64,000 bases of DNA from RDXT01 sp033765305 (GTDB lineage Bacteria > Bacteroidota > Bacteroidia > J057): the NCBI GenBank assembly GCA_033765305.1, contig JANRID010000057.1, positions 117,506-181,505 on the forward strand. The letters are read 5' to 3'. The notes below the pieces were generated by a model that saw only the letters and a list, made by a program, of their open reading frames with translations, was not told where the DNA came from and made no database searches. Position numbers and translations under genes: made by a program. This document shows positions 18,408 to 28,561 of this stretch, in pieces. Within the stretch, counting starts at the first letter, position 1. The number at the start of each line of letters is the position of its first letter.

Positions 18408-21400
18408 ATGAATTCCGCAACCCTCCTGCGCCACCCCTTGCAGCACGACGGCACCAGCCGCCGGCGCCGGCTGATCGGCGCCCTGCTGCCGCAGCATGCC
18501 CCCATCGATGAGCGCGGCACCGCCGATCTGCTCCTGTACGCGGAGGAATACGCCCGCCTGCTGCAGTTTCACGACCTGGACGGGCGGACCGACGGCGACT
18601 GGAGCGGGCTTTTCGGCCGCGACGCGAGCGTGCTGGCGGCCCTGCTGCTCAAGCGCGAACAGGCGGCGGCGTACGAGGCGCAGTTCCGCCCCTGGGCAGA
18701 ACAGCTTGAAAATCAGACTGGAACAGCCGATATCCGCGTGCCGCTGCGGCAGATCCTGGAGCTGATGCTGCGCATGGCGGTCCGGCTTACGGACTGGCGC
18801 GCCCAGGCTGCCGAAGGGCTGAGCCTGTCGGCGGATCTGGACCGGCTGCTGCGCACGGTCACAGGCGACGGATTTTACCGCCTGCTGGCGTATCTGCGGG
18901 AGGCTTCGGCGCAGGGCGTCTTTGCGCCCGGCGAGCTGCCGCTGGACCAGTACGAGGCCGCATGGCCGCTGGCCGTGCCGGCGCAGGGCTTCGCGCCCCT
19001 GCGCGCGGGGCTGGTGCTGGACGCCGATGCGGCTTTCCGCGAAAGCCGGGCCCTGCGCCAGGTGTTCAATGCCTTTCACGGGGTGTACGTGCAGCTGCTC
19101 GCCCGCGCGGAGGCCTATCTGGAGGAAACCCTGACCGCCTATCCGGCCCATGAGCCGCATATGGCGCTGTTTCTGGCCTTTGTGCAGCTGCTGGCGGAGC
19201 CCCGCGCGCAGCTGAACCGGCTGACGAAGCAGCACCTGGATTTCTATTTCCGGGACGTGCTGCGGCTTTCGCCGAAGCGGGCGGTGTTCGACCAGGTGCA
19301 CCTGGTACTGGAGCTGGCCGACGGCTTCACGCGGGGCCTGCTCTCGGCGGAGGACCGCATCCAGGACGGCACGGACCCTTCGGGCAACGACGTATTTTTC
19401 CGTCCGAATGAAGAGCTGGCGCTGACGCCGGCGCTGCTCGATCCGGAGGAAGGGCTCAAGACGCTGTTTCTGGACAAGCAGGCCCTGGCCGGCGGCGCGG
19501 CGGGGCAGTATGCAGTCCGCAACGCCTATGGCTCGCCCGATGCGGACGGCGATGCGCGGAAATCGGCGGACGGCAAGTGGTTTCCGCTGGGCACGCCGCA
19601 GGACCCTGCGGCGCGCTTCGGCTTCGCCATCGCCTCGCCGATGTTTCTGCTGGCGGAGGGGGAGCGGGAGGTGACGCTGCGGCTGCGGATGGAAGGGCTG
19701 GGGGCCATCGCCGAGCGGTACGGGCTTTCGACGATCAAAAGCGAGCTGCAGAATAATATCGAAATCTGGCTGAGCGGAGCCGAGTCCTGGATCCCCGTAG
19801 CGCTGACAGCCCGCAACGCCGATGTCGAACTGCTGGGGCCTGCGGAACTGCTGCCGGGCGAAGCCGAAGCGGCAGCCATTGCCGATATGATTGTTACCCT
19901 GAACCTGGGGCCGGAGGTTCCTGCCATTGTGCCCTATACTGCGGCACTCAACGGGCTGGCCCCGGTGCCGGATGCCCTGGATACCCCATACCCGGTTGCC
20001 TGTTTTCTGTTCAACAATTTCGGCCTTTCCACGCTGGGGAATATCGACCTGAATCTGGCAGGCAATGTGAAACGCTTCAATTCCAGCCAGATCTACCTCG
20101 AAGGAGAGCTTGCGCTCGGCGATCCGCCGGTGGTGGGCACTCCGCAGCAGCTCTTTCAGGCCCGTGCGGAATCCCTTGGCATTTCGCCTGCTTCCGGCAC
20201 GAAGATCTGGCTGCCCCTGCCCGGCAGCGTCGCGCTGTCCTATCCGGTCGATGCAGGGACTGTCGTTACGCAGTCGGGCAAGCAATATGTAGCGCTGGCA
20301 AGACTGGAAGCTTCCAATGCGGTATCGCCCATATCGGGCAGCCTGTCCAAAATCTGGGCGGAGCTGGATCAGGGCCAGGGCACGTTTAATCCCAAGGCCC
20401 GCTATCAGACCGGAGATGCGGTCAGTTTCGACAACAATATCTACAAGGCGCTGACGGTCATCGAGCACATCGCTCCGGGCAGTTCGCTGACCGGGCAGCT
20501 CAATCCCGACTGGAAACCGATTCCGTCCTATGTGCCTCCGGGCAGTCCGCCGTCGGCGCCGTATGAGTTCAATGATTTTTTCCTGTATCAGTCCAAGGTG
20601 TACCGGCTTATCGCGGAGGAAGCCCCATTCGGGCCTGATGCCAACGTGCTTGTATGGGAAGATGCTGATATACAGACGTTCACCCCAGGCTCAGTATATG
20701 AGGCAGGCGATCTGGTGGCGTACAACAGCTCGCTGTACCGGCTCAGTTCCGCCCCCGGACCTGCCACGCCCAAGCGCAAAACCTCGGCAGCACCTGGCAC
20801 GCCGGTTTCGCAGATCTGGCAGCCTATCCCAGGATATGCTGCTGCGCCTGCCGTGTATGCCCAGGATTCGCTGATTTGGGAGGACGTTGCGGGAACAATC
20901 AAAATATTCAAAGCCCAGCGCGCCTTTCAGCTCGTCACGGTCACCCCGGCGGGCCCCAACTACGATAACAGCGCGCTGCTCAAGCCCTCCAGGCAGTCGC
21001 GGGTGTGGAGCACTGTAGAGATATTCGACAGCAATGCGCTCTACGATGAAGGTTTGTTCGTCTATACCCTGTCAACATCCGGCGTATACACCTTCTACTA
21101 CAGGCGGGAGTCCACCGGCACCAATAATCCCCTGACACACAGCAGCTGGCGGAATTTGGGCACCTACGACAGCTCGGTAAGCCCGGCGGTGTTTACCAAT
21201 CATGTGAAAGGCAACTGGGTCCCGGGAACTGCCTACAGTTTTCCCGAAGTGGTTTGGTATAACACGGGCTTTTTTGCGGCCAATGTAAACGGAGTCCTGT
21301 CAGTCGATCCGAATAACCTGCTGATGGGCCAGAACTTCTTTCTGTGGGGCGAGCAGACCAGTGCCCAGAATGCCGTGAGCCCGTACAGCAATATTGTCCC

Positions 21401-24400
21401 GTACGGCGAGAACCGGTTTGTATCCTTTTTGCTGAACGGGGTGACGGGCTACTACCGTTCCGGATATGCCAACCAGCAGATTCCTCCGCAGCCGGGCAAT
21501 ATCGACGTCTGGAGCTTTGTGCAGGCGGCGGGCGCCAACTCGTATACCAGCGCGAATTTTCCGCAGAACATCATTTTCGCAGCAAATTCCATCATACAAT
21601 TCGACCAGCAATATTATATCGCTTCTGTCGACATTCAGGCGGTGATGCCGTCCGAGGGGCTGCTTGCCTGGAACGAGGCCCAGATCCTGGGCGATTATGA
21701 TTTCTTGACGCTGTATCCGCAGTTCAGCGTCGTCGAATGGGAGTCGCAGCTGTACTATGCAGCCGTCAGCATTTCACGGCTTGCCCCTTCGCATCCGTCT
21801 TCTGCGGCAGTTTGGGATGCAGGCGCAGGCATTGAAGCATACGATGCGGCAGCTTCGTATGTAAGAGGCAACATCGTCAGCGTAGCCGACACCTTTTATG
21901 TAGCCCAGGCAACGGTACAAAGTGTGCATCCGGAGCTCGGCTGGAGCATATGGGAGAAAATACTTGCCCCGGTCCCGGAGTACAACGATAAGCAGCCGTA
22001 TGCGGCTGGGGCATACGTGCGCTCCGGCACGGTCATATACCGGGCCAACGTGCCCTCCACCGGAGCTTTGCCCCAGAGCCACCTGCCGGTCTGGGTTACG
22101 CTGGCAGCAATTCAGCTCTATGATCCCAGCACTTCGTATACGCCCGGCGACTACGTTCAGTTTGGCGGGGAGATTTACCGTGCGCTCCAGCCCTTGTCGG
22201 GCCAGATTTATTCCCCCTTCAACGCGCCGGAACTCTGGCAGCGGGCAGGCGAAATCCTGGATCACAACCCCCTGAAAGCCTATTTCAGCAACGCGCTCGT
22301 CAAAGGGGCCAATGGCAGAATCTACACTGCGCTGGATGCGATTGATGCCGGCAATCAGCTGAGCGACCCCAACTGGGCAGAGGTGCCGTATTCCTATCCC
22401 TACAAATACTTCATCGATACCCGGCTGACCCGCGCATCCATTGGAGTGAGCGTGTCCGGCATGCGGAATCTGATCCTCGAAAACGACGGCGGCGTCATCA
22501 ACAGCACCAAGCCTTTCATGCCGTTCACCGCCCAACCGGTAATCGGATCCAGGTTTTATATTGGATCGTACGAGGTATTCAGCAAATCAGTGCAGCGCCT
22601 GTCGCTGCTGGTGGAATGGGGGAATCTGCCGGTTCCGGATGCCGGTTCGCCCATCTTCGGCGAGACCTATGCAAAATATTCGGAGAATTATTCGTCAACC
22701 AATCTTCCCTCCAGTGCGCTGACCATCGGAAACGACTACTTCACAGCTGCTGCGCTGCTGCTCGGCGACGCGCAGTGGAGTACGGTGCTGCCCACCGTCA
22801 AGCTGTTTGAAAGCAGTGCAGGAACCGATACTCCCAATCCGATCGAATTCCAGGTTGTCTTCGATCTCAACGAATTTCCCCGCAAACCGGATCTCCCCGC
22901 TTTCTCGCAGCTGTCGCCCAGCTTGCAGCGGGGCTTTATGGCCCTGAAACTGAACCAGGATTTCTTCCATAGCCTCTATCCCACCCGCCTGGCCCAGGTA
23001 GCGCTGGCCACGCCTCCTGTTCCCGCCAACATCCCCAATCCCCCCTACACCCCGCTCATCAACTCCCTGACGCTGAGCTACGCGGCGTCGGAGACGCTGG
23101 TATTCAAGGACAAGACCAAGGGCGATTTTGAGGACCGGATCGAGCAGTTCTTCCACCTGCACCCCTACGGCTGGGCGGAGTTTGTGCCGGTGGATGAAGC
23201 CCTGGACGACGGACAGGGCGTGCTGGCAACCCGAGAGCTGGTGCCCCGCTACCTGGCCCAGGCCGGCAATGCAGCCGGATCGGCAGGCGCCTTCGACGCC
23301 GAGGGCGAAGCCCTGCTCCGCGATGCGGCAGGCAATCTCTTCATCGGCATCCAGGACCTCCAGCCGCCTCAGGTGCTCACCCTCCTCTTCCAGGTGGCCG
23401 AAGGCAGCGAAAACCCCGCCCGCGCCAAGCGCTTCGTCTCGTGGTCCTACCTCGCCGATAACCGCTGGCACCGCTTCGAGCCCGCTCAGATCCTCTCCGA
23501 CGACACCAACGGCCTCCTGCGCCCCGGCATCGTCAAGCTGTCCGTGCCCTCCGGCGCCACCGGCCACAACACCCTCCTGCCCGGCGGGCGCTTCTGGCTC
23601 CGCGCCTCCGTGACCGAAGACCCCGACGGCATCGGCTTCGTGTACGACGTGCGCATCCACGCCGTGAAGGCTACCTTCGAGAACAGCGGCAACGACCTCA
23701 GCCGCCTCGCCAGCCCCCTGCCGGCCGAAAGCCTCACCGGGCTGTTCTTCAGCAAGGCTGAAATCCAGCAGGTGGCGCAGCCTTTCGCCTCCTTCGGCGG
23801 CAGCCTGGAGGAGCAGGACGAGGCCTTCTACATCCGCGTCAGCGAACGCCTGCGCCACAAGCAGCGGGCCGTGTCGGTCTTCGACTACGAGCGGCTGGTC
23901 CTGGCGCAGTTTCCCCAGGTGTATCAGGTCAAATGCATCACCCACACCGAGCCGCTTCCCGCGCCGGCCGGCACCCAGACCTGGAACGGCGCGTACCTCG
24001 CCGATCTGCTCAGCCAGGGCATCGAATACCGCCCCGGCCATGTGCAGGTAATCGTGCTGCCCGACCTGCGCAACCAGAACGCCATCGACCCCCTGCGCCC
24101 CCGCGTGAGCACCAGCCTGCGCGGCGAGATCCGCGCCTTCCTCCAGCAGCTCAGCAGCGGCTTCGCCGAGCTGTCGGTGGATAATCCCGTGTTCGAGGAG
24201 GTGAAGGTGCATGCAACGGTTACCCTCAAGCCCGGCAAAGACCCCGGCCTCTACCTGGCCCGCCTCCGGGAAGACCTCATCCGCTACCTCTCGCCCTGGC
24301 GCTTCGACCCCCGCTTCGACCTGCACTTCGGCGCCAGCCTGCACAGTTCGGAGCTGATCAACTATATGGACGAACTCGGCTACATCGATTACGTGAACGC

Positions 24401-24563
24401 CGTTTCGCTGCAGCTCTGGATCCGCGACGACAACGGCGCCCTGCACCAGCTGACCGCGCCGCTGGACGAAGTCCATGCCCACACAGCCGCTTCCGTGCTG
24501 ATTTCCAGCGATTCGCACGACATTACCCTGAATGAAACCAGCGACCCATGCAAGAAGAGCTGA
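18408..24563 (+). CDS. Giant eCIS baseplate protein (Afp11-like, J-type) with carbohydrate-binding-like repeat insertion
   Basis: The 2051-aa protein is very large for an Afp11-like component. The N-terminal part (about 1-590) and the C-terminal part (about 1500-2051) look like baseplate J-type wedge sequence, for example the C-terminal FASFGGSLEEQDEAFYIRVSERLRHKQRAVSV region split around residues 1785-1820 and the ending with FGASLHSSELINYMDELGYIDYV. Between them, residues about 600-1330 hold roughly 14 repeats of 40-50 residues of the form Y-x-x-G-D-x-V-x(4)-x-Y-x-A ... P ... W. These resemble CBM5/12 chitin-binding modules. The repeat DNA is visibly less GC-rich than its surroundings. The C-terminus overlaps the next gene by 16 nt. 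A wedge role is likely. Glycan binding by the insertion is inference. Confidence 0.88.
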   Translation: MNSATLLRHPLQHDGTSRRRRLIGALLPQHAPIDERGTADLLLYAEEYARLLQFHDLDGRTDGDWSGLFGRDASVLAALLLKREQAAAYEAQFRPWAEQLENQTGTADIRVPLRQILELMLRMAVRLTDWRAQAAEGLSLSADLDRLLRTVTGDGFYRLLAYLREASAQGVFAPGELPLDQYEAAWPLAVPAQGFAPLRAGLVLDADAAFRESRALRQVFNAFHGVYVQLLARAEAYLEETLTAYPAHEPHMALFLAFVQLLAEPRAQLNRLTKQHLDFYFRDVLRLSPKRAVFDQVHLVLELADGFTRGLLSAEDRIQDGTDPSGNDVFFRPNEELALTPALLDPEEGLKTLFLDKQALAGGAAGQYAVRNAYGSPDADGDARKSADGKWFPLGTPQDPAARFGFAIASPMFLLAEGEREVTLRLRMEGLGAIAERYGLSTIKSELQNNIEIWLSGAESWIPVALTARNADVELLGPAELLPGEAEAAAIADMIVTLNLGPEVPAIVPYTAALNGLAPVPDALDTPYPVACFLFNNFGLSTLGNIDLNLAGNVKRFNSSQIYLEGELALGDPPVVGTPQQLFQARAESLGISPASGTKIWLPLPGSVALSYPVDAGTVVTQSGKQYVALARLEASNAVSPISGSLSKIWAELDQGQGTFNPKARYQTGDAVSFDNNIYKALTVIEHIAPGSSLTGQLNPDWKPIPSYVPPGSPPSAPYEFNDFFLYQSKVYRLIAEEAPFGPDANVLVWEDADIQTFTPGSVYEAGDLVAYNSSLYRLSSAPGPATPKRKTSAAPGTPVSQIWQPIPGYAAAPAVYAQDSLIWEDVAGTIKIFKAQRAFQLVTVTPAGPNYDNSALLKPSRQSRVWSTVEIFDSNALYDEGLFVYTLSTSGVYTFYYRRESTGTNNPLTHSSWRNLGTYDSSVSPAVFTNHVKGNWVPGTAYSFPEVVWYNTGFFAANVNGVLSVDPNNLLMGQNFFLWGEQTSAQNAVSPYSNIVPYGENRFVSFLLNGVTGYYRSGYANQQIPPQPGNIDVWSFVQAAGANSYTSANFPQNIIFAANSIIQFDQQYYIASVDIQAVMPSEGLLAWNEAQILGDYDFLTLYPQFSVVEWESQLYYAAVSISRLAPSHPSSAAVWDAGAGIEAYDAAASYVRGNIVSVADTFYVAQATVQSVHPELGWSIWEKILAPVPEYNDKQPYAAGAYVRSGTVIYRANVPSTGALPQSHLPVWVTLAAIQLYDPSTSYTPGDYVQFGGEIYRALQPLSGQIYSPFNAPELWQRAGEILDHNPLKAYFSNALVKGANGRIYTALDAIDAGNQLSDPNWAEVPYSYPYKYFIDTRLTRASIGVSVSGMRNLILENDGGVINSTKPFMPFTAQPVIGSRFYIGSYEVFSKSVQRLSLLVEWGNLPVPDAGSPIFGETYAKYSENYSSTNLPSSALTIGNDYFTAAALLLGDAQWSTVLPTVKLFESSAGTDTPNPIEFQVVFDLNEFPRKPDLPAFSQLSPSLQRGFMALKLNQDFFHSLYPTRLAQVALATPPVPANIPNPPYTPLINSLTLSYAASETLVFKDKTKGDFEDRIEQFFHLHPYGWAEFVPVDEALDDGQGVLATRELVPRYLAQAGNAAGSAGAFDAEGEALLRDAAGNLFIGIQDLQPPQVLTLLFQVAEGSENPARAKRFVSWSYLADNRWHRFEPAQILSDDTNGLLRPGIVKLSVPSGATGHNTLLPGGRFWLRASVTEDPDGIGFVYDVRIHAVKATFENSGNDLSRLASPLPAESLTGLFFSKAEIQQVAQPFASFGGSLEEQDEAFYIRVSERLRHKQRAVSVFDYERLVLAQFPQVYQVKCITHTEPLPAPAGTQTWNGAYLADLLSQGIEYRPGHVQVIVLPDLRNQNAIDPLRPRVSTSLRGEIRAFLQQLSSGFAELSVDNPVFEEVKVHATVTLKPGKDPGLYLARLREDLIRYLSPWRFDPRFDLHFGASLHSSELINYMDELGYIDYVNAVSLQLWIRDDNGALHQLTAPLDEVHAHTAASVLISSDSHDITLNETSDPCKKS
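20205..22395 (+). repeat. Array of about 14 CBM5/12-like modules within the Afp11-like gene
   Basis: Protein repeats recognisable by eye include YQTGDAVSFDNNIYKA (from about residue 666), YEAGDLVAYNSSLYRL (764), YVRGNIVSVADTFYVAQ (1151), PYAAGAYVRSGTVIYRA (1197) and YTPGDYVQFGGEIYRAL (1244). Each is followed 20-30 residues later by P and then W. The copies differ strongly at the DNA level, so the array is old. Boundaries are approximate. Confidence 0.72.
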
Positions 24564-27500
24564 TTCTCTATAAAAACGCCCCCCTCGACCCCAGCGAGGA
24601 TTTCAGCCAGCTGCGGAGCAAGGGCCTGGAGTTCATCGAGCGGCTTTCCCACCGCCTCTGGACCGATTACAACAGCCACGATCCCGGAATCACGATCCTG
24701 GAAACGCTCTGCTACGCCATTGCCGACCTGGGCTACCGCACCCGCTTCGAGATCAAGGACCTGCTGACCCGCTCCGACCGGGGCAGCGCCTATACCGTCG
24801 CCCGCTTTCATACCGCTGCCGAGGTGCTGAGTTCGGCGCCGGTCACCTTCGACGACCTCCGCAAGGTGCTCATCGACATCCGGGGCGTGCGCAACGCCTG
24901 GGTGTATCCGGTGCGGGAAGCGGCATTCCGGGAACGCAAGCCTGGAGAAGAACAGCCGGATGCCTGCGCCGCCTACGAAGACCTGACGGCAGCGGAGGCG
25001 CTGGCCGAATGGAAAGCCCGGCATGCGGAGCCGCCTGTTTCGGATGCGTTCGTGCATTTCCTCGGCGGCCTCTACGAGGTCTGCATCGAATACGATGAGT
25101 TTGTGCAGGATATGCGGCTGGGGCCTCCGGATCTGACCTGTCTGGAGCCCGGCCAGGGTGCCTACATCCGTCCGGAAGGGCAGGGCATCTGCTTCCAGAT
25201 CGAACAGGATGTGGTGCTGCGGTCGGTGGCGCTGTATTCGGCCGATCCGGACCCCAAGGCGGACGGCAAGCCGGGCGATCCCGTGCCGGTGCATATCCGC
25301 CTGCGGGACGCCGCCGGACAGGAGCTGCGGAGCTGGGAAGTGCACATCGCGAAGCCGCATCAGAAAACCGTGGCCGTGCTCGACCACCCCTTTATCTTCC
25401 AGGCCGACCGCTGCCAGGCCGGGGCCGAAGCAAACTGCTACTGCCTGACCGTGGACGGGCCGGAAGGCTGCCGCTGGCTCTTCGCGCATGGCGATGCGCA
25501 GTATCCGATGGAGCTGCCGGGCCTGGCGGTCCTGACCGGCGGCATGCCCCAGGCCGATGCCTATTATTTTCTCTACGACTGGGAATGGGACAGCGCCCCC
25601 AGCGAATTCAGCCTGGGCCGCTGGCATCATGGCCGGGCCGGCGAGGCCGATGATACGGAATCCCTGAGCGAATACGTCATCCCGGAGGATGAAGCCCTCG
25701 TCTTCGACGCGGAGCAGGCCTTCATCCTCGATGCCGTACATGTCTTCGTCAGCAAGCCCGGCACCATTACCCTGACTGTGGAGCGCGAACACGGTGCCGT
25801 GCTGCACACGCAGACGGTATATATCGACGGAGCGCTGTGCAAACAGCGCGTTCCCCTCTGCTGGCACATTCCGGCCTGCCGGGGCTACCGCCTGCTGGCC
25901 CGCAGCCAGGACGGCGTCAAGCTGGCCCTGAACCGCAGCGGGCGGTTTCCCTATGTCATTCCGGGGGTGCTGATGATGCTGGGCGGCTACACGGGCGGGC
26001 GCATGGAGCAGCAGTATCCGTTCGCCTACGACTGGGAACTCACCTGGCGCCGCCCCCCCCAGGGCGAGCCCGGGGACCGCGAGCTGACCAAAGGCCTCGT
26101 GCGGCAGGAAGTCTGGCGCCGCCTGCACCGCAGCCGCAGCCTCTGCGAAGATCCCGTGCGCGTGCGCGAGGTCCGCACCGAGGAGATCGGGATCGATGCC
26201 GATATCTACCTGGAGCCGGGGGCAGACCCCAACGAAGCTCATGCCCGCATCCTGAGCGTGCTGGAGGAGCATATCAAGCCTTCGCTCCGATTCTATTCCC
26301 TCTCCGAACTCGTCGGGCGGGGCTATACCACCGAGGAAATCTTTGCCGGCCCCCTGCTGGAGCACGGATTTTTCGACCCGAAGGAATTTGCCGCCGCCGC
26401 CGACCGCAGCCACCTGCGCACGTCGGACGTGGTGAACCTGCTGACGGACATTCCCGGCGTGCGATCGGTGCGGAATGTGAACTTGCTGGCCTACGTGGAC
26501 GGCGTGCTGCGCGCATCGGACCGCTGGGACCTGTGCCTGAGCCACGGGTCCTGCCTGAGGCCCAATTTTACCCCGGCGCGCTCCTGCCTGACTTTGTACC
26601 AGAACCGCCTCCAGGTCCGCAGCGACCGCCGCACAGTCCAGGCAATCCTGGAAGAGCAGCGCCTGCTTGCCCGTCCGGTGAAGTACAAGGGCCGGGAGCA
26701 GGATTTCCCCATTCCGGTCGGCGAAGACCGTCAGCTGGACGACTACTGGCCCATGCAGCACGACCTGCCGGCCCTGTACCGCGCAGGTGTGTACCAGGTA
26801 CCTGACTCCCAGCCGGTTGCCCGCAAGGCGCAGTCGCTGCAGCTCAAGGCCTATCTGATGTTTTTCGAACAGTTGCTCGCCAACTACCTCGCCCAGCTGG
26901 CGCAGATGCCCCGTCTGTTCGACTGGAGCAGCGCCGACCCGGTGCGGACCTATTTCACCCAGCGGGCGGATATCGAGGTTGCGGAACGGGAACGCCTGTA
27001 CGTGGAATACGGCGCCTTGCAGGCGGACCTGGAGCGGCTGATCGAAACGCCTTCCGGCGCGCTGGAGCGCCGCAGCCGCTTCCTGGAGCACCTCAGCGCC
27101 CGCTTTGCCGAGCGCTTTGCCGACTACGGCGCGCTGCTGTTCCAGCTCTTCGACTCGAAGGACGAAGCCCTGCGCAAGTCGGTCCAGGATCAGGAGCTGT
27201 TTCTGCAATACTACCCCGAACTGAGCAGCCGCCGCAGCCAGGGCTTCGACTACCGCAGCCCTGAGCGCCGCATGGGCGGCTTCCAGCGGCGCGCCATGGC
27301 CCTGCTGGGCATGCATCCGCGCGAAGCGGCGCAGGCGCCGCGTGCCTACCAGCTGCAGTACAGCCCTGGCGCGGGCTGGCGCACCGCCGTCCAGGGCCCG
27401 GAGGGCACGTATCTGTTCATCAGCCGGTTTGCGCAGACGGAGGCGGAGGCCGAAGGCTTGTTCCGTCTGCTGCTGCAGCAGGGCGGGCAGGCAGCGGCCT

Positions 27501-28507
27501 ACATCCTGCGCGAGGAAACGGAGGGCGAATGTACCACCGGCTTCTGGGAGCTGACGGGCCCTTGCGGGCCGGAAGCCGGGCAGCCGCCCCTGGGGCGGGT
27601 TCCGGACGGCAGCGAAGCTGCCCGAGATGCCCTGATCCGCTGGATCGGCGGCTACACCGAGCCCGCAGCGCCGGCAGGCGCCGCCAGCACCGGATTTTCG
27701 GACCTGGCGCCCGATGTCTTCCGCCTCATGCAGGACGAAACCGGCGCCTGGCGCTTCCAGATCCTTGCCTGGGATCAGGTATGGTTTACCAGCGAGCCGT
27801 GCAAAGGTCAAGCCGAGGCGGCCCAGGTGATGGATGCCGCCATCCGGCTGGGCAGCAGCCAGGATGCCTACCGCTTCGACGCGGCAGCCTGCCGCTGGGC
27901 CCTGGTCAACGACTGCCAGGACGGGCAGGCGCCTGCGGTGCTGGGCTATACTGCCTCGCCGGAGGCGCTCGGCGCCGTCATGCGCCTGATGCAGGCCGCC
28001 TGGCAGAGCGAAGGGCTGCACCTTGTGGAGCATCTGCTCCTGCGCAAGCGGCATCCGGAAGATCCTTTCCTGCGCCCCGACGGCCTGCCCGGCGCCGTGC
28101 CGGGCCTGACAGACCGCTATTCGTTTCAGGCGACGGTGGTGCTGCCCGCCTGGAGCCGCCGCAGCGCCAGCCTGGCGTTCAGGCAGTTTGCCGAGGAAAC
28201 CCTGCGCCGCGAAGCGCCTGCGCACGTGTACCTGCAGGTATACTGGCTCAGCTACCTGGACATGCAGCGCTTCGAGCAGGCCTATCTGCGCTGGCTCGAT
28301 GCGCTGGCGGCCTTGCCCGGCACGGCACAGGGCATTCCCCCCGCCGGACCCGATACCCCGGAAGCCGCAGCGTACCGTGAAGCCCTGCGTGCGCTGATCC
28401 GCGAACTGCAATGCCTCCAGTCGGTCTATCCGCCCGCCCGGCTCGCCGGCGCAAACCGCGCCGGCACCCCGCCGCTGCTGGGCCGCATGAGCCTGCGCGC
28501 CATGTAA
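24548..28507 (+). CDS. eCIS baseplate protein 2 (Afp12-like) with tandem beta-sandwich insertion
   Basis: The 1319-aa protein begins MQEELILYKNAPLDPSEDFS and has the wedge-type motif WTDYNSHDPGITILETLCYAIADL, typical of Afp12/Pvc12-like proteins. The early J-like part (about 1-190) is followed by two related beta-rich modules at about 200-350 and 383-500. Each ends in an aromatic motif (YYFLYDWEWD and YPFAYDWELTW). The normal baseplate sequence then resumes (RLHRSRSLCEDPVRVREV, later SLRFYSLSELVGRGYTTEEIF). The last third contains short repeats resembling DUF1508-type units (FQILAWDQVWFTSEPC). It starts 16 nt inside the previous gene, so the two are coupled. The two giant proteins probably form the wedge ring together. 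Confidence 0.87.
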   Translation: MQEELILYKNAPLDPSEDFSQLRSKGLEFIERLSHRLWTDYNSHDPGITILETLCYAIADLGYRTRFEIKDLLTRSDRGSAYTVARFHTAAEVLSSAPVTFDDLRKVLIDIRGVRNAWVYPVREAAFRERKPGEEQPDACAAYEDLTAAEALAEWKARHAEPPVSDAFVHFLGGLYEVCIEYDEFVQDMRLGPPDLTCLEPGQGAYIRPEGQGICFQIEQDVVLRSVALYSADPDPKADGKPGDPVPVHIRLRDAAGQELRSWEVHIAKPHQKTVAVLDHPFIFQADRCQAGAEANCYCLTVDGPEGCRWLFAHGDAQYPMELPGLAVLTGGMPQADAYYFLYDWEWDSAPSEFSLGRWHHGRAGEADDTESLSEYVIPEDEALVFDAEQAFILDAVHVFVSKPGTITLTVEREHGAVLHTQTVYIDGALCKQRVPLCWHIPACRGYRLLARSQDGVKLALNRSGRFPYVIPGVLMMLGGYTGGRMEQQYPFAYDWELTWRRPPQGEPGDRELTKGLVRQEVWRRLHRSRSLCEDPVRVREVRTEEIGIDADIYLEPGADPNEAHARILSVLEEHIKPSLRFYSLSELVGRGYTTEEIFAGPLLEHGFFDPKEFAAAADRSHLRTSDVVNLLTDIPGVRSVRNVNLLAYVDGVLRASDRWDLCLSHGSCLRPNFTPARSCLTLYQNRLQVRSDRRTVQAILEEQRLLARPVKYKGREQDFPIPVGEDRQLDDYWPMQHDLPALYRAGVYQVPDSQPVARKAQSLQLKAYLMFFEQLLANYLAQLAQMPRLFDWSSADPVRTYFTQRADIEVAERERLYVEYGALQADLERLIETPSGALERRSRFLEHLSARFAERFADYGALLFQLFDSKDEALRKSVQDQELFLQYYPELSSRRSQGFDYRSPERRMGGFQRRAMALLGMHPREAAQAPRAYQLQYSPGAGWRTAVQGPEGTYLFISRFAQTEAEAEGLFRLLLQQGGQAAAYILREETEGECTTGFWELTGPCGPEAGQPPLGRVPDGSEAARDALIRWIGGYTEPAAPAGAASTGFSDLAPDVFRLMQDETGAWRFQILAWDQVWFTSEPCKGQAEAAQVMDAAIRLGSSQDAYRFDAAACRWALVNDCQDGQAPAVLGYTASPEALGAVMRLMQAAWQSEGLHLVEHLLLRKRHPEDPFLRPDGLPGAVPGLTDRYSFQATVVLPAWSRRSASLAFRQFAEETLRREAPAHVYLQVYWLSYLDMQRFEQAYLRWLDALAALPGTAQGIPPAGPDTPEAAAYREALRALIRELQCLQSVYPPARLAGANRAGTPPLLGRMSLRAM

Positions 28508-28561
28508 TTCACCCCATATTCACCTGAATCATCCTTGAACCATCCCTCCATTCCTCCCGCC

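Noticed and set aside
24389..28411. 1340-aa open frame on the minus strand opposite the Afp12-like gene
   Set aside because: Shadow frame of GC-rich coding DNA. The plus strand carries clear baseplate motifs and the minus product has none.
28535..28561. TTG start for the 868-aa protein
   Set aside because: The in-frame ATG at 28562 is a better start, and the nine extra codons look like untranslated leader.
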